A program made the translations under genes and the position numbers. A DNA stretch of 64,000 bases from positions 1 to 64,000 of the forward strand of contig JANYKW010000017.1 in the NCBI GenBank assembly GCA_025358025.1. The letters are read 5' to 3'. Origin of the DNA: Bacteroidia bacterium (GTDB lineage: Bacteria > Bacteroidota > Bacteroidia > Bacteroidales > Prolixibacteraceae). Numbering within the stretch: the stretch's first letter is position 1; every line of letters starts with the position of its first letter. Positions 35,129-43,950 of the stretch are shown here, one piece after another. Below the pieces are notes generated by a model. The model was not told where the DNA came from, ran no database searches, and saw only the letters and a list, made by a program, of their open reading frames with translations.

Positions 35129-36931
35129 ATGCTTTTTAGAACATTAAAACTCATATTCATTTGCCTCCTTATCGCACTGCCGGGATGGGCAGCCGAAAAG
35201 GTTATTTTTACCATGGAGGTACCTCAGGTAGTTGAGCTGGGTGAGCAATTCAGACTTGCCTTTTCGGTAAATTCAAAAGGACAGAATCTCAAACTTCCTG
35301 ATCTGAGCGATTTTGATGTACTGATGGGGCCATCCACCTCTCAAAGCACCTCTTTCCAGATTATCAACGGAGTTAGTTCTCAGGCTGTTTCTTTCTCTTA
35401 TCTTTATGTGCTGCGCGCTAAAAAAGAGGGTAGATTTAATGTCGGCCCCGGGACCATTACGGTTGACGGTACCGAGTTCAAATCGAACGCTCAATCCATT
35501 GAAGTTGTAAAAGGCTCTGCAAAACCATCGTCCGGCGGAGTGGACGAACCTACTTCAACACCCGGAACAATTCCTAAAAATGACCTTTTTGTAAAGCTTA
35601 TCCTCGATAAACGTTCGCTTTTTAAAGGAGAACACCTTACTGCAACAATCAAAATATATTCCAAAGTCAACCTGAATGGATTTGAAGATATTTCCATTCC
35701 CAACTTTGAAGGATTCTGGTCTCAGGATATCCAGTTGCCACAACAAATATCCCTGCAGAGGGAGACATTCAATGGCGAGATCTACAACGTTGGCACCCTG
35801 AAAAAGACCCTGCTCTTCCCTCAGCAAACAGGCAATATCTCCATCGGCTCTGTGAAGATCGATTGCATCGTTCAGCAGCGGGTCAAGAAATCACAAAGTA
35901 TGTTTGACGATTTCTTCGACTCCTTTGCCAATATTAAAGCAACAATTGTCAGTGATCCGGTCTCTGTCAATGTGTCTCCACTTACAACTCCTCCTGCAGA
36001 ATTTTCAGGTGCAGTTGGTAAATTTAACATCAGCTCCTCCATTACGGCAATGAATGTCAGGGAGAACGATGCAATCACCATCAAACTCGACGTTACAGGT
36101 AACGGAAACATCAAACTGATCAATCCTCCAAAAATAAGCTTTCCTGCCGATTTCGAGGTCTATGATCCCAAAACCAACAGTAATTTCAATGCTTCCGAAC
36201 AGGGATTAAACGGAGAAATCACCTTCGAATATCTTTTTCTGCCCCGCTTTGCAGGAACCTATACCATTCCGGCGGTCAGTTTTGTTTATTTTGACACCGA
36301 TTCAAAAAAATATGTTACAAAAAAGACCGAAGAGTACCATATTAAAGTTGAAAAAGGAGACGGGACACATGCACAAACAGTCAATGCTGTTGCCAAAGAG
36401 GATTTGAAGCAAATAGGATCCGATATACGCTTCATCAAAACCAACCCACCACTTCTGCAACCGAAAGGATATACTTTCTTTGGTTCTTTTGCCTTTTACA
36501 TGCTTTACCTTGGAGGAATGCTCACCTTGTTAACCATCTATCTGCTCAACCAGAAAAGGATCAGGGAGAATGCCAATGTTGCCCGGCTGAAAAACAAAAA
36601 GGCCAGTAAAGTAGCCTTGAAAAGGCTCAAAGAGGCAAACGGGTACCTCCGTTCCGGTTCCAACGAGAAATTCTACGAATCCGTTACGCGGGCTTTCTGG
36701 GGTTACCTAAGCGACAAGTTAACCATACCCGCTTCTGAACTATCCAGAGACAAAGCATCCGACGAGTTAACCAGACATCAGGTATCTACAAAAATTATCG
36801 AACGCTTTGTGGAAATCCTCGACACTTGCGAATTTGCACGTTTTGCTCCGGGGGGTGGTTCGGCCAAGATGTACGAATTATTTGAAGAAGCAACCGAGGT
36901 TATGTCGGTGATGGAGAAAGAGATAAAATAA
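35129..36931 (+). CDS. batD: BatD, membrane-anchored aerotolerance protein
   Basis: A 600-residue protein of the BatD/oxygen-tolerance family. A signal peptide (LKLIFICLLIALPGWAA) is followed by a long periplasmic beta-rich part with several Ig-like repeats. A membrane helix near residue 460 (FAFYMLYLGGMLTLLTIYL) precedes a cytoplasmic helical domain of about 120 residues containing YESVTRAFWGYLSDKL. I prefer ATG 35129, which starts the signal peptide; the frame opens at an ATG at 35081 inside batC. It is expected to act with BatA/B as part of an inner-membrane complex. BatE follows after 13 bp. Confidence 0.9.
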   Translation: MLFRTLKLIFICLLIALPGWAAEKVIFTMEVPQVVELGEQFRLAFSVNSKGQNLKLPDLSDFDVLMGPSTSQSTSFQIINGVSSQAVSFSYLYVLRAKKEGRFNVGPGTITVDGTEFKSNAQSIEVVKGSAKPSSGGVDEPTSTPGTIPKNDLFVKLILDKRSLFKGEHLTATIKIYSKVNLNGFEDISIPNFEGFWSQDIQLPQQISLQRETFNGEIYNVGTLKKTLLFPQQTGNISIGSVKIDCIVQQRVKKSQSMFDDFFDSFANIKATIVSDPVSVNVSPLTTPPAEFSGAVGKFNISSSITAMNVRENDAITIKLDVTGNGNIKLINPPKISFPADFEVYDPKTNSNFNASEQGLNGEITFEYLFLPRFAGTYTIPAVSFVYFDTDSKKYVTKKTEEYHIKVEKGDGTHAQTVNAVAKEDLKQIGSDIRFIKTNPPLLQPKGYTFFGSFAFYMLYLGGMLTLLTIYLLNQKRIRENANVARLKNKKASKVALKRLKEANGYLRSGSNEKFYESVTRAFWGYLSDKLTIPASELSRDKASDELTRHQVSTKIIERFVEILDTCEFARFAPGGGSAKMYELFEEATEVMSVMEKEIK

Positions 36932-36944
36932 CAAGGTAATCAAA

Positions 36945-37718
36945 ATGAGAAATTTCATTCAAAAATATTTATTTATTCTGCTCTTTTTTAGCAGTCTGGA
37001 AGGGACCAATGCACAGTCCTCCGCTTTACTGGATTCGATTGCCAAAGGCAATCAGCTTTATACTTCTGCTAAATTTGGAGAGGCAGCAAAAACTTATGAA
37101 GGTGTTATTGCAAAAGGGTATGAATCATTTGAGCTCTATTACAACCTCGGAAATGCGCTGTACAAATCCAATAATATCACTTTTGCCATTCTCAACTACG
37201 AACGGGCACTGAAGCTCTCACCAAAGAACGAAGATGCCTTTTTCAATCTCGAAATGGCAAAAAAACAGGTGGTTGATAACATTGATCTTCTTCCTGAACC
37301 TGGCTTTATACGGTGGTGGCACGAATTGATAAACGCACGACCAGCTGATACATGGGGAAGCCATTCATTGATAAGCTTTTTCGTCTTTTTGCTGCTGATT
37401 GCCCTTTTTCTCTTCGCCACGACCATTCGTAATAAACAACTTACTTTTTGGTTTGCAGTAATCGCACTAACCTATAGCCTGCTAACCTTCTCCTTCGGAT
37501 CAAGTCAGCGCAGCAAATTGGTTAACCACTACAGCGCGGTGATCACAGAACGGAGTGTTCGCATGAAAGGATCACCCAGCGAAACAGGGACTGAACTTTT
37601 TATCCTGCACGAAGGCCTCAGTGTTCAAATCACCGACAAACTTGGCGAGTGGATCGAAATCAGACTTGCTGATGGCAACAAGGGCTGGGTGAAGGAGAGT
37701 GTGCTGATCAGAATATAA
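36945..37718 (+). CDS. batE: BatE, TPR and SH3-like aerotolerance protein
   Basis: A 257-residue protein closing the bat operon. Signal peptide (up to GTNAQ), two TPR units (SFELYYNLGNALYKSNN near residue 63), two membrane helices (FFVFLLLIALFLF and FWFAVIALTYSLL) at about 145-185, and a C-terminal SH3-like domain ending NKGWVKESVLIRI. The SH3-like domain suggests contact with peptidoglycan or protein in the periplasm, which is inference. A weak GGGAGA/TCTCCC hairpin follows at about 37730-37752. Confidence 0.88.
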   Translation: MRNFIQKYLFILLFFSSLEGTNAQSSALLDSIAKGNQLYTSAKFGEAAKTYEGVIAKGYESFELYYNLGNALYKSNNITFAILNYERALKLSPKNEDAFFNLEMAKKQVVDNIDLLPEPGFIRWWHELINARPADTWGSHSLISFFVFLLLIALFLFATTIRNKQLTFWFAVIALTYSLLTFSFGSSQRSKLVNHYSAVITERSVRMKGSPSETGTELFILHEGLSVQITDKLGEWIEIRLADGNKGWVKESVLIRI

Positions 37719-37774
37719 GAAAGAAGGGAGACGGCAAAACATCAGTCTCTCCCGCGAATCTAAATAGTTTCATC

Positions 37775-38398
37775 ATGATTAAATACATCGATCTCTCTCA
37801 TCCAATCTCTGACGGCATGCCTTGTTATCCCGGTGACATTCCTGTTTCGCTCAAACAGATTGCGTCCTTTCAGGATGACGGGCATAACAATTTTATACTC
37901 TCTACAGGAATGCATGCTGGTACCCATATCGATGGACTTATGCACCTGACCTCCTACCTTACCAGAATCGCTGATCTCCCTTTAGAATTATTTGCCGGGA
38001 ATGGCTTTCTAATCAATGTTTCAGGACAAAAAATCATCGACCTTCCCGAATCAGCTTTCGACAAGCTTTTACCTGGCTCTGTCGTTCTTTTTTACACTGG
38101 CTTTGATATATACTTTTCACAAAAAGCATATTATCTTTCCTATCCTGAATTGAGTGAATCAACAGCCAATATTCTGGTGAAAAAACAGGCAAAAATAGTT
38201 GGCATGGATTCCCCTTCTCCCGATTACGCACCATTCAATATTCATAACATATTACTAAACAACAATATACTTATAATTGAAAATCTCACCAATTTATCAG
38301 CCCTTCTCCCCTACCAGGAATTTGAACTATTTGCTTTCCCGCTGAGACTGGAAGCCGATAGTTCCCCGGTGAGAGTAGTGGCTAGGATTGAAAGCTAA
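37775..38398 (+). CDS. Cyclase-family metal hydrolase (kynurenine formamidase-like)
   Basis: A 207-residue metal-dependent hydrolase of the cyclase family. The metal motif HAGTHIDGL lies near residue 48, preceded by DLSHPISDGMPCYPGD at the N-terminus, both diagnostic. IVGMDSPSPDYA near residue 145 belongs to the active-site wall. Homologues include KynB (N-formylkynurenine formamidase), arylformamidases and isatin hydrolase; without kynurenine genes nearby the substrate is unknown. Its TAA stop lies within a short-period AAAGCT repeat (38393-38430). Confidence 0.87.
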   Translation: MIKYIDLSHPISDGMPCYPGDIPVSLKQIASFQDDGHNNFILSTGMHAGTHIDGLMHLTSYLTRIADLPLELFAGNGFLINVSGQKIIDLPESAFDKLLPGSVVLFYTGFDIYFSQKAYYLSYPELSESTANILVKKQAKIVGMDSPSPDYAPFNIHNILLNNNILIIENLTNLSALLPYQEFELFAFPLRLEADSSPVRVVARIES

Positions 38399-38472
38399 AA
38401 GCTGTTAGCTCGCTGCTTTTGGCTTGCAGAAAAGAAGGAACGTGGCTAATCCAAAATCTGAAATCTGAAACA
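38390..38472. repeat. AAAGCTN and AAATCTG heptamer-like tracts
   Basis: A degenerate GAAAGCTAAAAGCTGTTAGC tract overlaps the stop of the cyclase gene, and AAAATCTGAAATCTGAAA lies at 38453-38470 just before the GH2 gene. The GH2 start itself reads ATGAAAAATCTGAAATT, so the motif continues into the coding sequence. Confidence 0.65.
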
Positions 38473-38483
38473 TTTACCAACTT

Positions 38484-40298
38484 ATGAAAAATCTGAAATT
38501 ATTCTTGCTTTTGATGACTACATTTCTGACCGTAACAACCTATGGTCAACCCTGGAAACCTGCCGGCGATCATATTTTAACCAAATGGGCGGAACAAGTA
38601 AATCCCCAAAATCCATTGGATAATTACCCGAGACCCGTTATGGTTCGAAATAATTGGTCAAATCTCAACGGACTCTGGGACTATGCCATCCTGGCCAAAG
38701 GGAACGGTCTTCCATCGCGCTTTGACGGAAAAATCCTGGTCCCCTTTGCCATCGAATCAAGCTTGTCGGGTGTCCAAAAAACCGTCGGTCAGTTCAATGA
38801 ACTCTGGTACCAGCGCAATTTCACCATACCAGCAGCCTGGAAAACCAAAAAGATCCTGCTTAACTTTGGAGCCGTTGATTGGAAAGCCGACATTTGGATC
38901 AATGACATCAAAGCAGGCAGTCACCAGGGTGGTTACACTGCATTCAATATTGATATTACCCCGCTTCTCACCAAGGGTGAGCAGAAAATAACGGTACGCG
39001 TCTGGGATCCAACAGATAAAGGGTTTCAGCCCAGGGGCAAACAGGTAGAGAATCCCCGTGGAATCTGGTATACGGCTGTTACCGGAATCTGGCAAACAGT
39101 CTGGATGGAAGGAGTAGGTGTTGATTATTTTACCTCTGTTAAATCTATTCCTGATATCGACAATAAAACGTTAACCATATCAGCGACTCCCTCCGAAAAA
39201 AAAGCAGGTGATATCATTGAAGTAAAAGTTCTGGACGAAGGGAAAACAATTGGATCCGGAAAATCTGCTGCGGGGGAAGAGGTACTGGTTTCGCTCTCCG
39301 AAATGAAATTATGGAGTCCCGAAACGCCGTTTCTTTACGATCTTGAAATATCGCTGACAAGAAACGGGAAGGTCCTCGACCAGGTAAAGAGCTATGTGGG
39401 AATGCGCAAAATATCAACAAAAAGGGATGCAGGCGGTATCGTAAGGCTGCAACTTAACAACAAGGATTATTTTCAGTTCGGGCCCCTGGACCAGGGATGG
39501 TGGCCCGATGGCCTTTATACTGCACCCACGGATGAAGCATTGCTTTATGATATCAAAAAAACAAAGGATTTTGGATTCAATATGATTCGCAAACATGTCA
39601 AAGTAGAGCCCGCCAGATGGTATTACCATTGCGACAAAGAGGGTATCCTGGTTTGGCAGGATATGCCGAGTGGGGGCGAGAGTCCGCAGTGGCAGCAACG
39701 CAACTACTTCAATGGCAAAGAGCTTGAAAGGAGCCAGGAATCTGAAGAGAACTTTGGAGCCGAATGGAAGACAATCATCGACCAGCATATTTCAAATCCA
39801 TGCATCGTAACATGGGTACCGTTCAACGAAGCGTGGGGACAGTTTAAAACAGAGGATATCACTGCATGGGTCAAGAGATACGATCCATCACGTTTGGTGA
39901 ACAGTGCCAGTGGAGGAAATTTCTATCCTGTGGGCGACATGTTGGATATCCACAACTACCCTGCACCGGAATTTGCCATGTACGATGGGAAAAGAGCCTG
40001 TGTTTTGGGAGAATATGGTGGCATCGGACTTCCAACAGAAAATCATCTCTGGGTAAACGAAAAAAACTGGGGTTATGTTCAGTACAAAACATCAGAGGAG
40101 GCCACCAATGCCTATGTTGAATTGGCTGAAAAACTTAAAGTGCTGATCCCACGCGGATTCTCAGCAGCAGTCTATACCCAGACTACCGATGTGGAGATGG
40201 AAATCAATGGGCTAATGACCTATGACCGTAAGGTGATCAAGATGGATGAGACCCGAATCGCCAAGGTGAATAGGGAGATTTGCAACTCCCTGAAATAA
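38484..40298 (+). CDS. Secreted glycoside hydrolase family 2
   Basis: A 604-residue GH2 enzyme (beta-galactosidase/glucuronidase superfamily). Signal peptide MKNLKLFLLLMTTFLTV with cleavage after TYGQ; jelly-roll sugar-binding domain at about 55-200 (NELWYQRNFTIP, FGAVDWKADIWIND), an Ig-like domain to about 300, then a TIM barrel. The acid/base Glu is in WVPFNEAWGQ near residue 450 and the nucleophile Glu in VLGEYGG near 515. FNMIRKHVKVEPARWYYHCD near 370 is also typical. It is shorter than LacZ (about 1,000). Likely periplasmic or surface glycan degradation; the sugar cannot be specified. No polysaccharide-utilisation partners surround it. Confidence 0.9.
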   Translation: MKNLKLFLLLMTTFLTVTTYGQPWKPAGDHILTKWAEQVNPQNPLDNYPRPVMVRNNWSNLNGLWDYAILAKGNGLPSRFDGKILVPFAIESSLSGVQKTVGQFNELWYQRNFTIPAAWKTKKILLNFGAVDWKADIWINDIKAGSHQGGYTAFNIDITPLLTKGEQKITVRVWDPTDKGFQPRGKQVENPRGIWYTAVTGIWQTVWMEGVGVDYFTSVKSIPDIDNKTLTISATPSEKKAGDIIEVKVLDEGKTIGSGKSAAGEEVLVSLSEMKLWSPETPFLYDLEISLTRNGKVLDQVKSYVGMRKISTKRDAGGIVRLQLNNKDYFQFGPLDQGWWPDGLYTAPTDEALLYDIKKTKDFGFNMIRKHVKVEPARWYYHCDKEGILVWQDMPSGGESPQWQQRNYFNGKELERSQESEENFGAEWKTIIDQHISNPCIVTWVPFNEAWGQFKTEDITAWVKRYDPSRLVNSASGGNFYPVGDMLDIHNYPAPEFAMYDGKRACVLGEYGGIGLPTENHLWVNEKNWGYVQYKTSEEATNAYVELAEKLKVLIPRGFSAAVYTQTTDVEMEINGLMTYDRKVIKMDETRIAKVNREICNSLK

Positions 40299-40303
40299 GA
40301 ATA

Positions 40304-42433
40304 CTAAATCCCTTTCATCGAAAACGCAATCCGCTTCCTTGCAACATCAATCTCTGTTACCCGAACCTTCACATGCTGCTGTAATTTGACGATTTCGGAA
40401 GGATCGCTGATAAATCTGTCTGCCATCTCACTGATGTGAACCAGTCCATCCTGTTTGATCCCTACATCAACAAAAGCTCCAAAGCGTGTGATGTTGGTAA
40501 CAATGCCAGGAAGAACCATCCCCGGTAAAAGATCCTGCATGGAAAAGACTCCATCGGCAAACTCAAAGTGTTTGATTCCTGCCCGCGGATCGCGTCCCGG
40601 TTTGGCAAGTTCAGTGAGAATATCTGTGAGTGTTGGAATTCCCACCTCCTTACTGACATACCGGGCTAAATCAATTTTTGAGGCTAACTGCTCTGTCCCG
40701 ATTAATCCAGCAAGAGGGCTTCCAAGGTCGGAGGCAATTTTCTCAACCAGTTTATAGCGCTCAGGATGTACCGCCGAATTGTCGAGCGGATTTTGGCCCC
40801 CCGGGATCCGAAGAAAACCGGCACATTGCTCGTAGGCTTTCGGTCCCATGCGCGGGACTTTGCGCAAGACTTCCCGTGAGTTAAAAGGACCGTTCTCCCT
40901 GCGATATTCAACAATGTTCTGCGCAAGGGTGGCATTGAGACCTGAAACATAATTCAGCAAATGACTGCTGGCAGTATTCAGGTCAACTCCTACTTTATTT
41001 ACACAAGATTCGACTGATAATTCAAGTGAGTTCTGAAGCAATTTCTGATCAACATCGTGTTGGTACTGTCCTACGCCAATAGCTTTTGGATCAATCTTCA
41101 CCAGTTCCGCCAGCGGATCCATCAACCTCCGGCCAATAGAAATGGCGCCCCTCACAGTCACATCATACTGTGGAAATTCGTCGCGGGCAATCTTCGAAGC
41201 AGAATAGACAGAAGCTCCATCTTCACTTACCACAAATACCTGCAAATCACGGTCAAACCGCATTCTTTTAAAGAAACTTTCGGTCTCCCTGCTGGCCGTC
41301 CCATCACCTATTGCAATTGCTTCAATTTTATAACTACCAACCAGTGAACTAATTTTTCGCATGGCCTGATTGATCTCCGACTGGGGTGGATGAGGATAGA
41401 TCGTTTCATTATGCAACAGGTTGCCTTGTGCATCCAGACATACCACTTTGCAACCGGACCGGTATCCAGGATCAATGCCCATGACACGTTTCTGTCCGAG
41501 AGGAGGTGCCAGCAGCAACTGTCTGAGATTCTCAGTAAACACCCTGATAGCCTCCTGATCTGCCAATTGCTTTGAATTGTTGAAAAATTCAGTCTCCATC
41601 GATGGAGCAAGCAGTCGCTTGTATGCATCCCGAACGGCCATTGCTACCTGTTCACTGCTCTTATTACCTGAAATAACGAAATAATTTTCCAGCCGTTCAA
41701 CCGTGCGCTCATCGTCCGGGGAGATAGAAAGTTTCAGAAAACCCTCCTTTTCTCCCCTCCTCATGGCCAGCAGCCTGTGCGAAGGACAACGGTTCAACGA
41801 TTCAGAAGAGTCGAAATAATCCCGGTATTTGGCACCCTCCTCTTCTTTCCCTTTGGCCACCCGGGAAAATATAACTGCCTCTCTCACAAAGCAGTTCCTG
41901 ACAATATTTCGGGCACGATTGTGTTCATTCACTATTTCTGCAATAATATCCCTGGCACCTGCCAAAGCCTCCTCCACAGTTGGAACCTGATCGCTTCGAA
42001 AATGGATGGCCCTGGTATCCGGATCTTTTTCTATTTGTGTCATGAGAATTTCTGCCAGAGGCCCAAGCCCTTTTTCTCTGGCAATGATGGCACGGGTTCT
42101 TCTTTTGGGTTTGAAGGGAAGGTAAATATCCTCAAGTTCGTTAAGCTGAAAACAATTTTCTATAATATTCTGCAGCTCAGGGGTCAGCACATTCTGTTCG
42201 GAGAGAGACTTCAGTATTGTCTCTTTCCGTTTCTCAATCTCGCCCAGACGATCGTCCTGCTCTTTGATACTTGCAAGTACAACTTCATCAAGGCTACCAG
42301 TCATCTCCTTGCGGTATCTGGCTACAAAAGGGATAGTAGCACCTTCATTAAATAGAGTTATGACACTGATTATTTGATATTTATCCACTCCTACAGTGTC
42401 GGCAATTAATTGAAGAATCTTTTCTTTTCTCAT
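40304..42433 (-). CDS. tex: Tex-family RNA-binding transcription accessory protein
   Basis: A 709-residue Tex protein: N-terminal helical/HTH domain (TIPFVARYRKEMTGSLDE near residue 33), YqgF-type RNase H fold (RVMGIDPGYRSGCKVVCLD near 320), helix-hairpin-helix segments near 490-560 (LNTASSHLLNYVSGL, REVLRKVPRMGPKAYEQ) and a C-terminal S1 domain (LPGMVLPGIVTNITRFGAFVDVG). It binds nucleic acids and affects transcription in other bacteria. I chose ATG 42433 (MRKEKILQLIADTVG); the frame extends upstream to 42547 without conservation and overlaps the rhomboid gene. Confidence 0.94.
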   Translation of the reverse strand: MRKEKILQLIADTVGVDKYQIISVITLFNEGATIPFVARYRKEMTGSLDEVVLASIKEQDDRLGEIEKRKETILKSLSEQNVLTPELQNIIENCFQLNELEDIYLPFKPKRRTRAIIAREKGLGPLAEILMTQIEKDPDTRAIHFRSDQVPTVEEALAGARDIIAEIVNEHNRARNIVRNCFVREAVIFSRVAKGKEEEGAKYRDYFDSSESLNRCPSHRLLAMRRGEKEGFLKLSISPDDERTVERLENYFVISGNKSSEQVAMAVRDAYKRLLAPSMETEFFNNSKQLADQEAIRVFTENLRQLLLAPPLGQKRVMGIDPGYRSGCKVVCLDAQGNLLHNETIYPHPPQSEINQAMRKISSLVGSYKIEAIAIGDGTASRETESFFKRMRFDRDLQVFVVSEDGASVYSASKIARDEFPQYDVTVRGAISIGRRLMDPLAELVKIDPKAIGVGQYQHDVDQKLLQNSLELSVESCVNKVGVDLNTASSHLLNYVSGLNATLAQNIVEYRRENGPFNSREVLRKVPRMGPKAYEQCAGFLRIPGGQNPLDNSAVHPERYKLVEKIASDLGSPLAGLIGTEQLASKIDLARYVSKEVGIPTLTDILTELAKPGRDPRAGIKHFEFADGVFSMQDLLPGMVLPGIVTNITRFGAFVDVGIKQDGLVHISEMADRFISDPSEIVKLQQHVKVRVTEIDVARKRIAFSMKGI

Positions 42434-42498
42434 CGTTGCAAAGCTAGAAGATTCCTGTTTATACCTGATAGGTTTTAGAAACCTGTCAGGTATATTTT

Positions 42499-43203
42499 TT
42501 ATTCCATCGTATCCTTGGCCTCTTGATCTGTCTGATCCTCCTGCCAATCATTGTCATCAGCATCACCCTCGCTATCCTCTTCCAATAGAACATCTTCCGG
42601 AGCCGGACTTCTATATATGAATGCCAGGCCAAATCCGGATAAGGCCCCCCAAAGGTGTGATTCCCACGAAACTTCCGGTTTTACCGGAAAGATACCCCAG
42701 AGCAATCCGCCATAAAAAAAGGCCACAATCAGGGATATCGTCAGCAGCCGGGTATTATGACTTAAAACCCCACCCAAAAAAAGAAACGCGGATAGACCAT
42801 AAATAAGACCGCTTGCTCCGATATGCCATGCGTCACGTCCACCCAGCCATACAAAGAATCCCGAAAAGAGGTAAATCAAGATAAAAATGAGGTAGGAGGA
42901 TTTCCTGTAGAAGAAAAATAACGAAAAAGTAAGTATTAACAAGGGAAAGGTATTCGCTGCCAAATGTTCAAAACTACTATGTATCAGAGGCGAAAAGAAA
43001 ATTCCGAATAATCCTTCCGGAACTCTTGGACGTATTCCCCACCCGGTAAAATCGAGGGTGTATTCAAATTCAACTAACTTAATCAGCCATAAACCGATTA
43101 CCAGAACAGCGGAAATAAAGAAAGAATGGAGACCAATTCGCTTTTCAATGTTATATTGCTCTTGGGGATTACCGGCGGGATAATATCTTGATAGGAGCGA
43201 CAT
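42499..43203 (-). CDS. Rhomboid-family intramembrane serine protease
   Basis: A 234-residue polytopic membrane protein of the rhomboid family. The catalytic Ser is in HIGASGLIYGLSAF near residue 132 and the catalytic His in SWESHLWGALSGF near 183. The L1 region reads SPLIHSSFEHLAANTFPL. Six hydrophobic segments and a long acidic C-terminal tail (about 35 residues, ending DQEAKDTME) are present. It cleaves transmembrane substrates that are not identifiable here. It lies upstream of tex on the same strand and may be co-transcribed with it. Confidence 0.88.
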   Translation of the reverse strand: MSLLSRYYPAGNPQEQYNIEKRIGLHSFFISAVLVIGLWLIKLVEFEYTLDFTGWGIRPRVPEGLFGIFFSPLIHSSFEHLAANTFPLLILTFSLFFFYRKSSYLIFILIYLFSGFFVWLGGRDAWHIGASGLIYGLSAFLFLGGVLSHNTRLLTISLIVAFFYGGLLWGIFPVKPEVSWESHLWGALSGFGLAFIYRSPAPEDVLLEEDSEGDADDNDWQEDQTDQEAKDTME

Positions 43204-43532
43204 CTTCTAAAATATTTTGCATATAAACTGATTCAGTCTCCAAATATAAGGGATTTACCCAAATTGAAAAAACACTTTTAACTGTCCAAAAGATTTGCAA
43301 TCCGATTTCATTGCAGTCTGAATATTCCCGTATAATGGGAAAAATGATTGCATAAAAAAAATCGCCTCTTAGCAGGCACAAGCAAAAATCAGGACTAAAC
43401 ACCAGTATTTGAGCGGCTACTATTTAAATTCGGATTAAATAATCAAATAAAAAATTGGATACATCAATAGATTAACAATTATTTGCAATAGTTTTAGTAT
43501 GTTTATGGATTCAAACCTTTCAAAAAAAACCT
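43204..43532. other. Divergent intergenic region, no supported gene
   Basis: About 330 bp of AT-rich DNA between the divergent rhomboid and response-regulator genes. Short frames here have no protein features. It should carry promoters for both directions. CATTTTTCCCATTATACGGG-like pairing (TTCCCGTATAATGGGAA at 43324-43340) forms a small palindrome, the only structure I notice. Confidence 0.5.
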
Positions 43533-43907
43533 ATGACTATAAAACGAATCCTGGTCGCAGAAGATAATAAACTCATCCAGGAAACTCTCGTATTCAAGCT
43601 TCACAAAGATGGCTATGAGGTTGTAAAAGCAATTGACGGAAAGGAATGTCTTGAACACCTGAAGAGTGATAAATTTGACCTGCTTATTACTGACCTTTAT
43701 ATGCCATTTTTCAGTGGGCATGAGATTATTGCAATGGTCAGATCAGAAATGAAGAGCGATCTTCCAATTCTTGTGTTATCTGCCGCCGGTGCGGAAGAGA
43801 CCGTTATAAAGGCTTTCGAACTGGGTGCCGATGATTACATGATCAAACCATTCAGTCTAAGCGAACTCTCCGTCCGGGTAAAAAAATTAATCGCTCCAAA
43901 GGAATAA
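43533..43907 (+). CDS. Stand-alone response regulator receiver
   Basis: A 124-residue CheY-like receiver domain with no output domain. The phospho-acceptor is Asp54 in LLITDLYMP, the acidic pocket is AEDN near residue 10, and the conserved Lys105 is in DYMIKPFS. No histidine kinase is adjacent. The ATG at 43533 follows an AT-rich leader. It is followed 43 bp downstream by a HEAT-repeat membrane protein and then a processive glycosyltransferase. It probably controls that pair by protein-protein contact, which is inference from order. Confidence 0.92.
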   Translation: MTIKRILVAEDNKLIQETLVFKLHKDGYEVVKAIDGKECLEHLKSDKFDLLITDLYMPFFSGHEIIAMVRSEMKSDLPILVLSAAGAEETVIKAFELGADDYMIKPFSLSELSVRVKKLIAPKE

Positions 43908-43950
43908 TTGCTTGCATATAATTTGGACTAACCATTAACTTGAAGCGCAG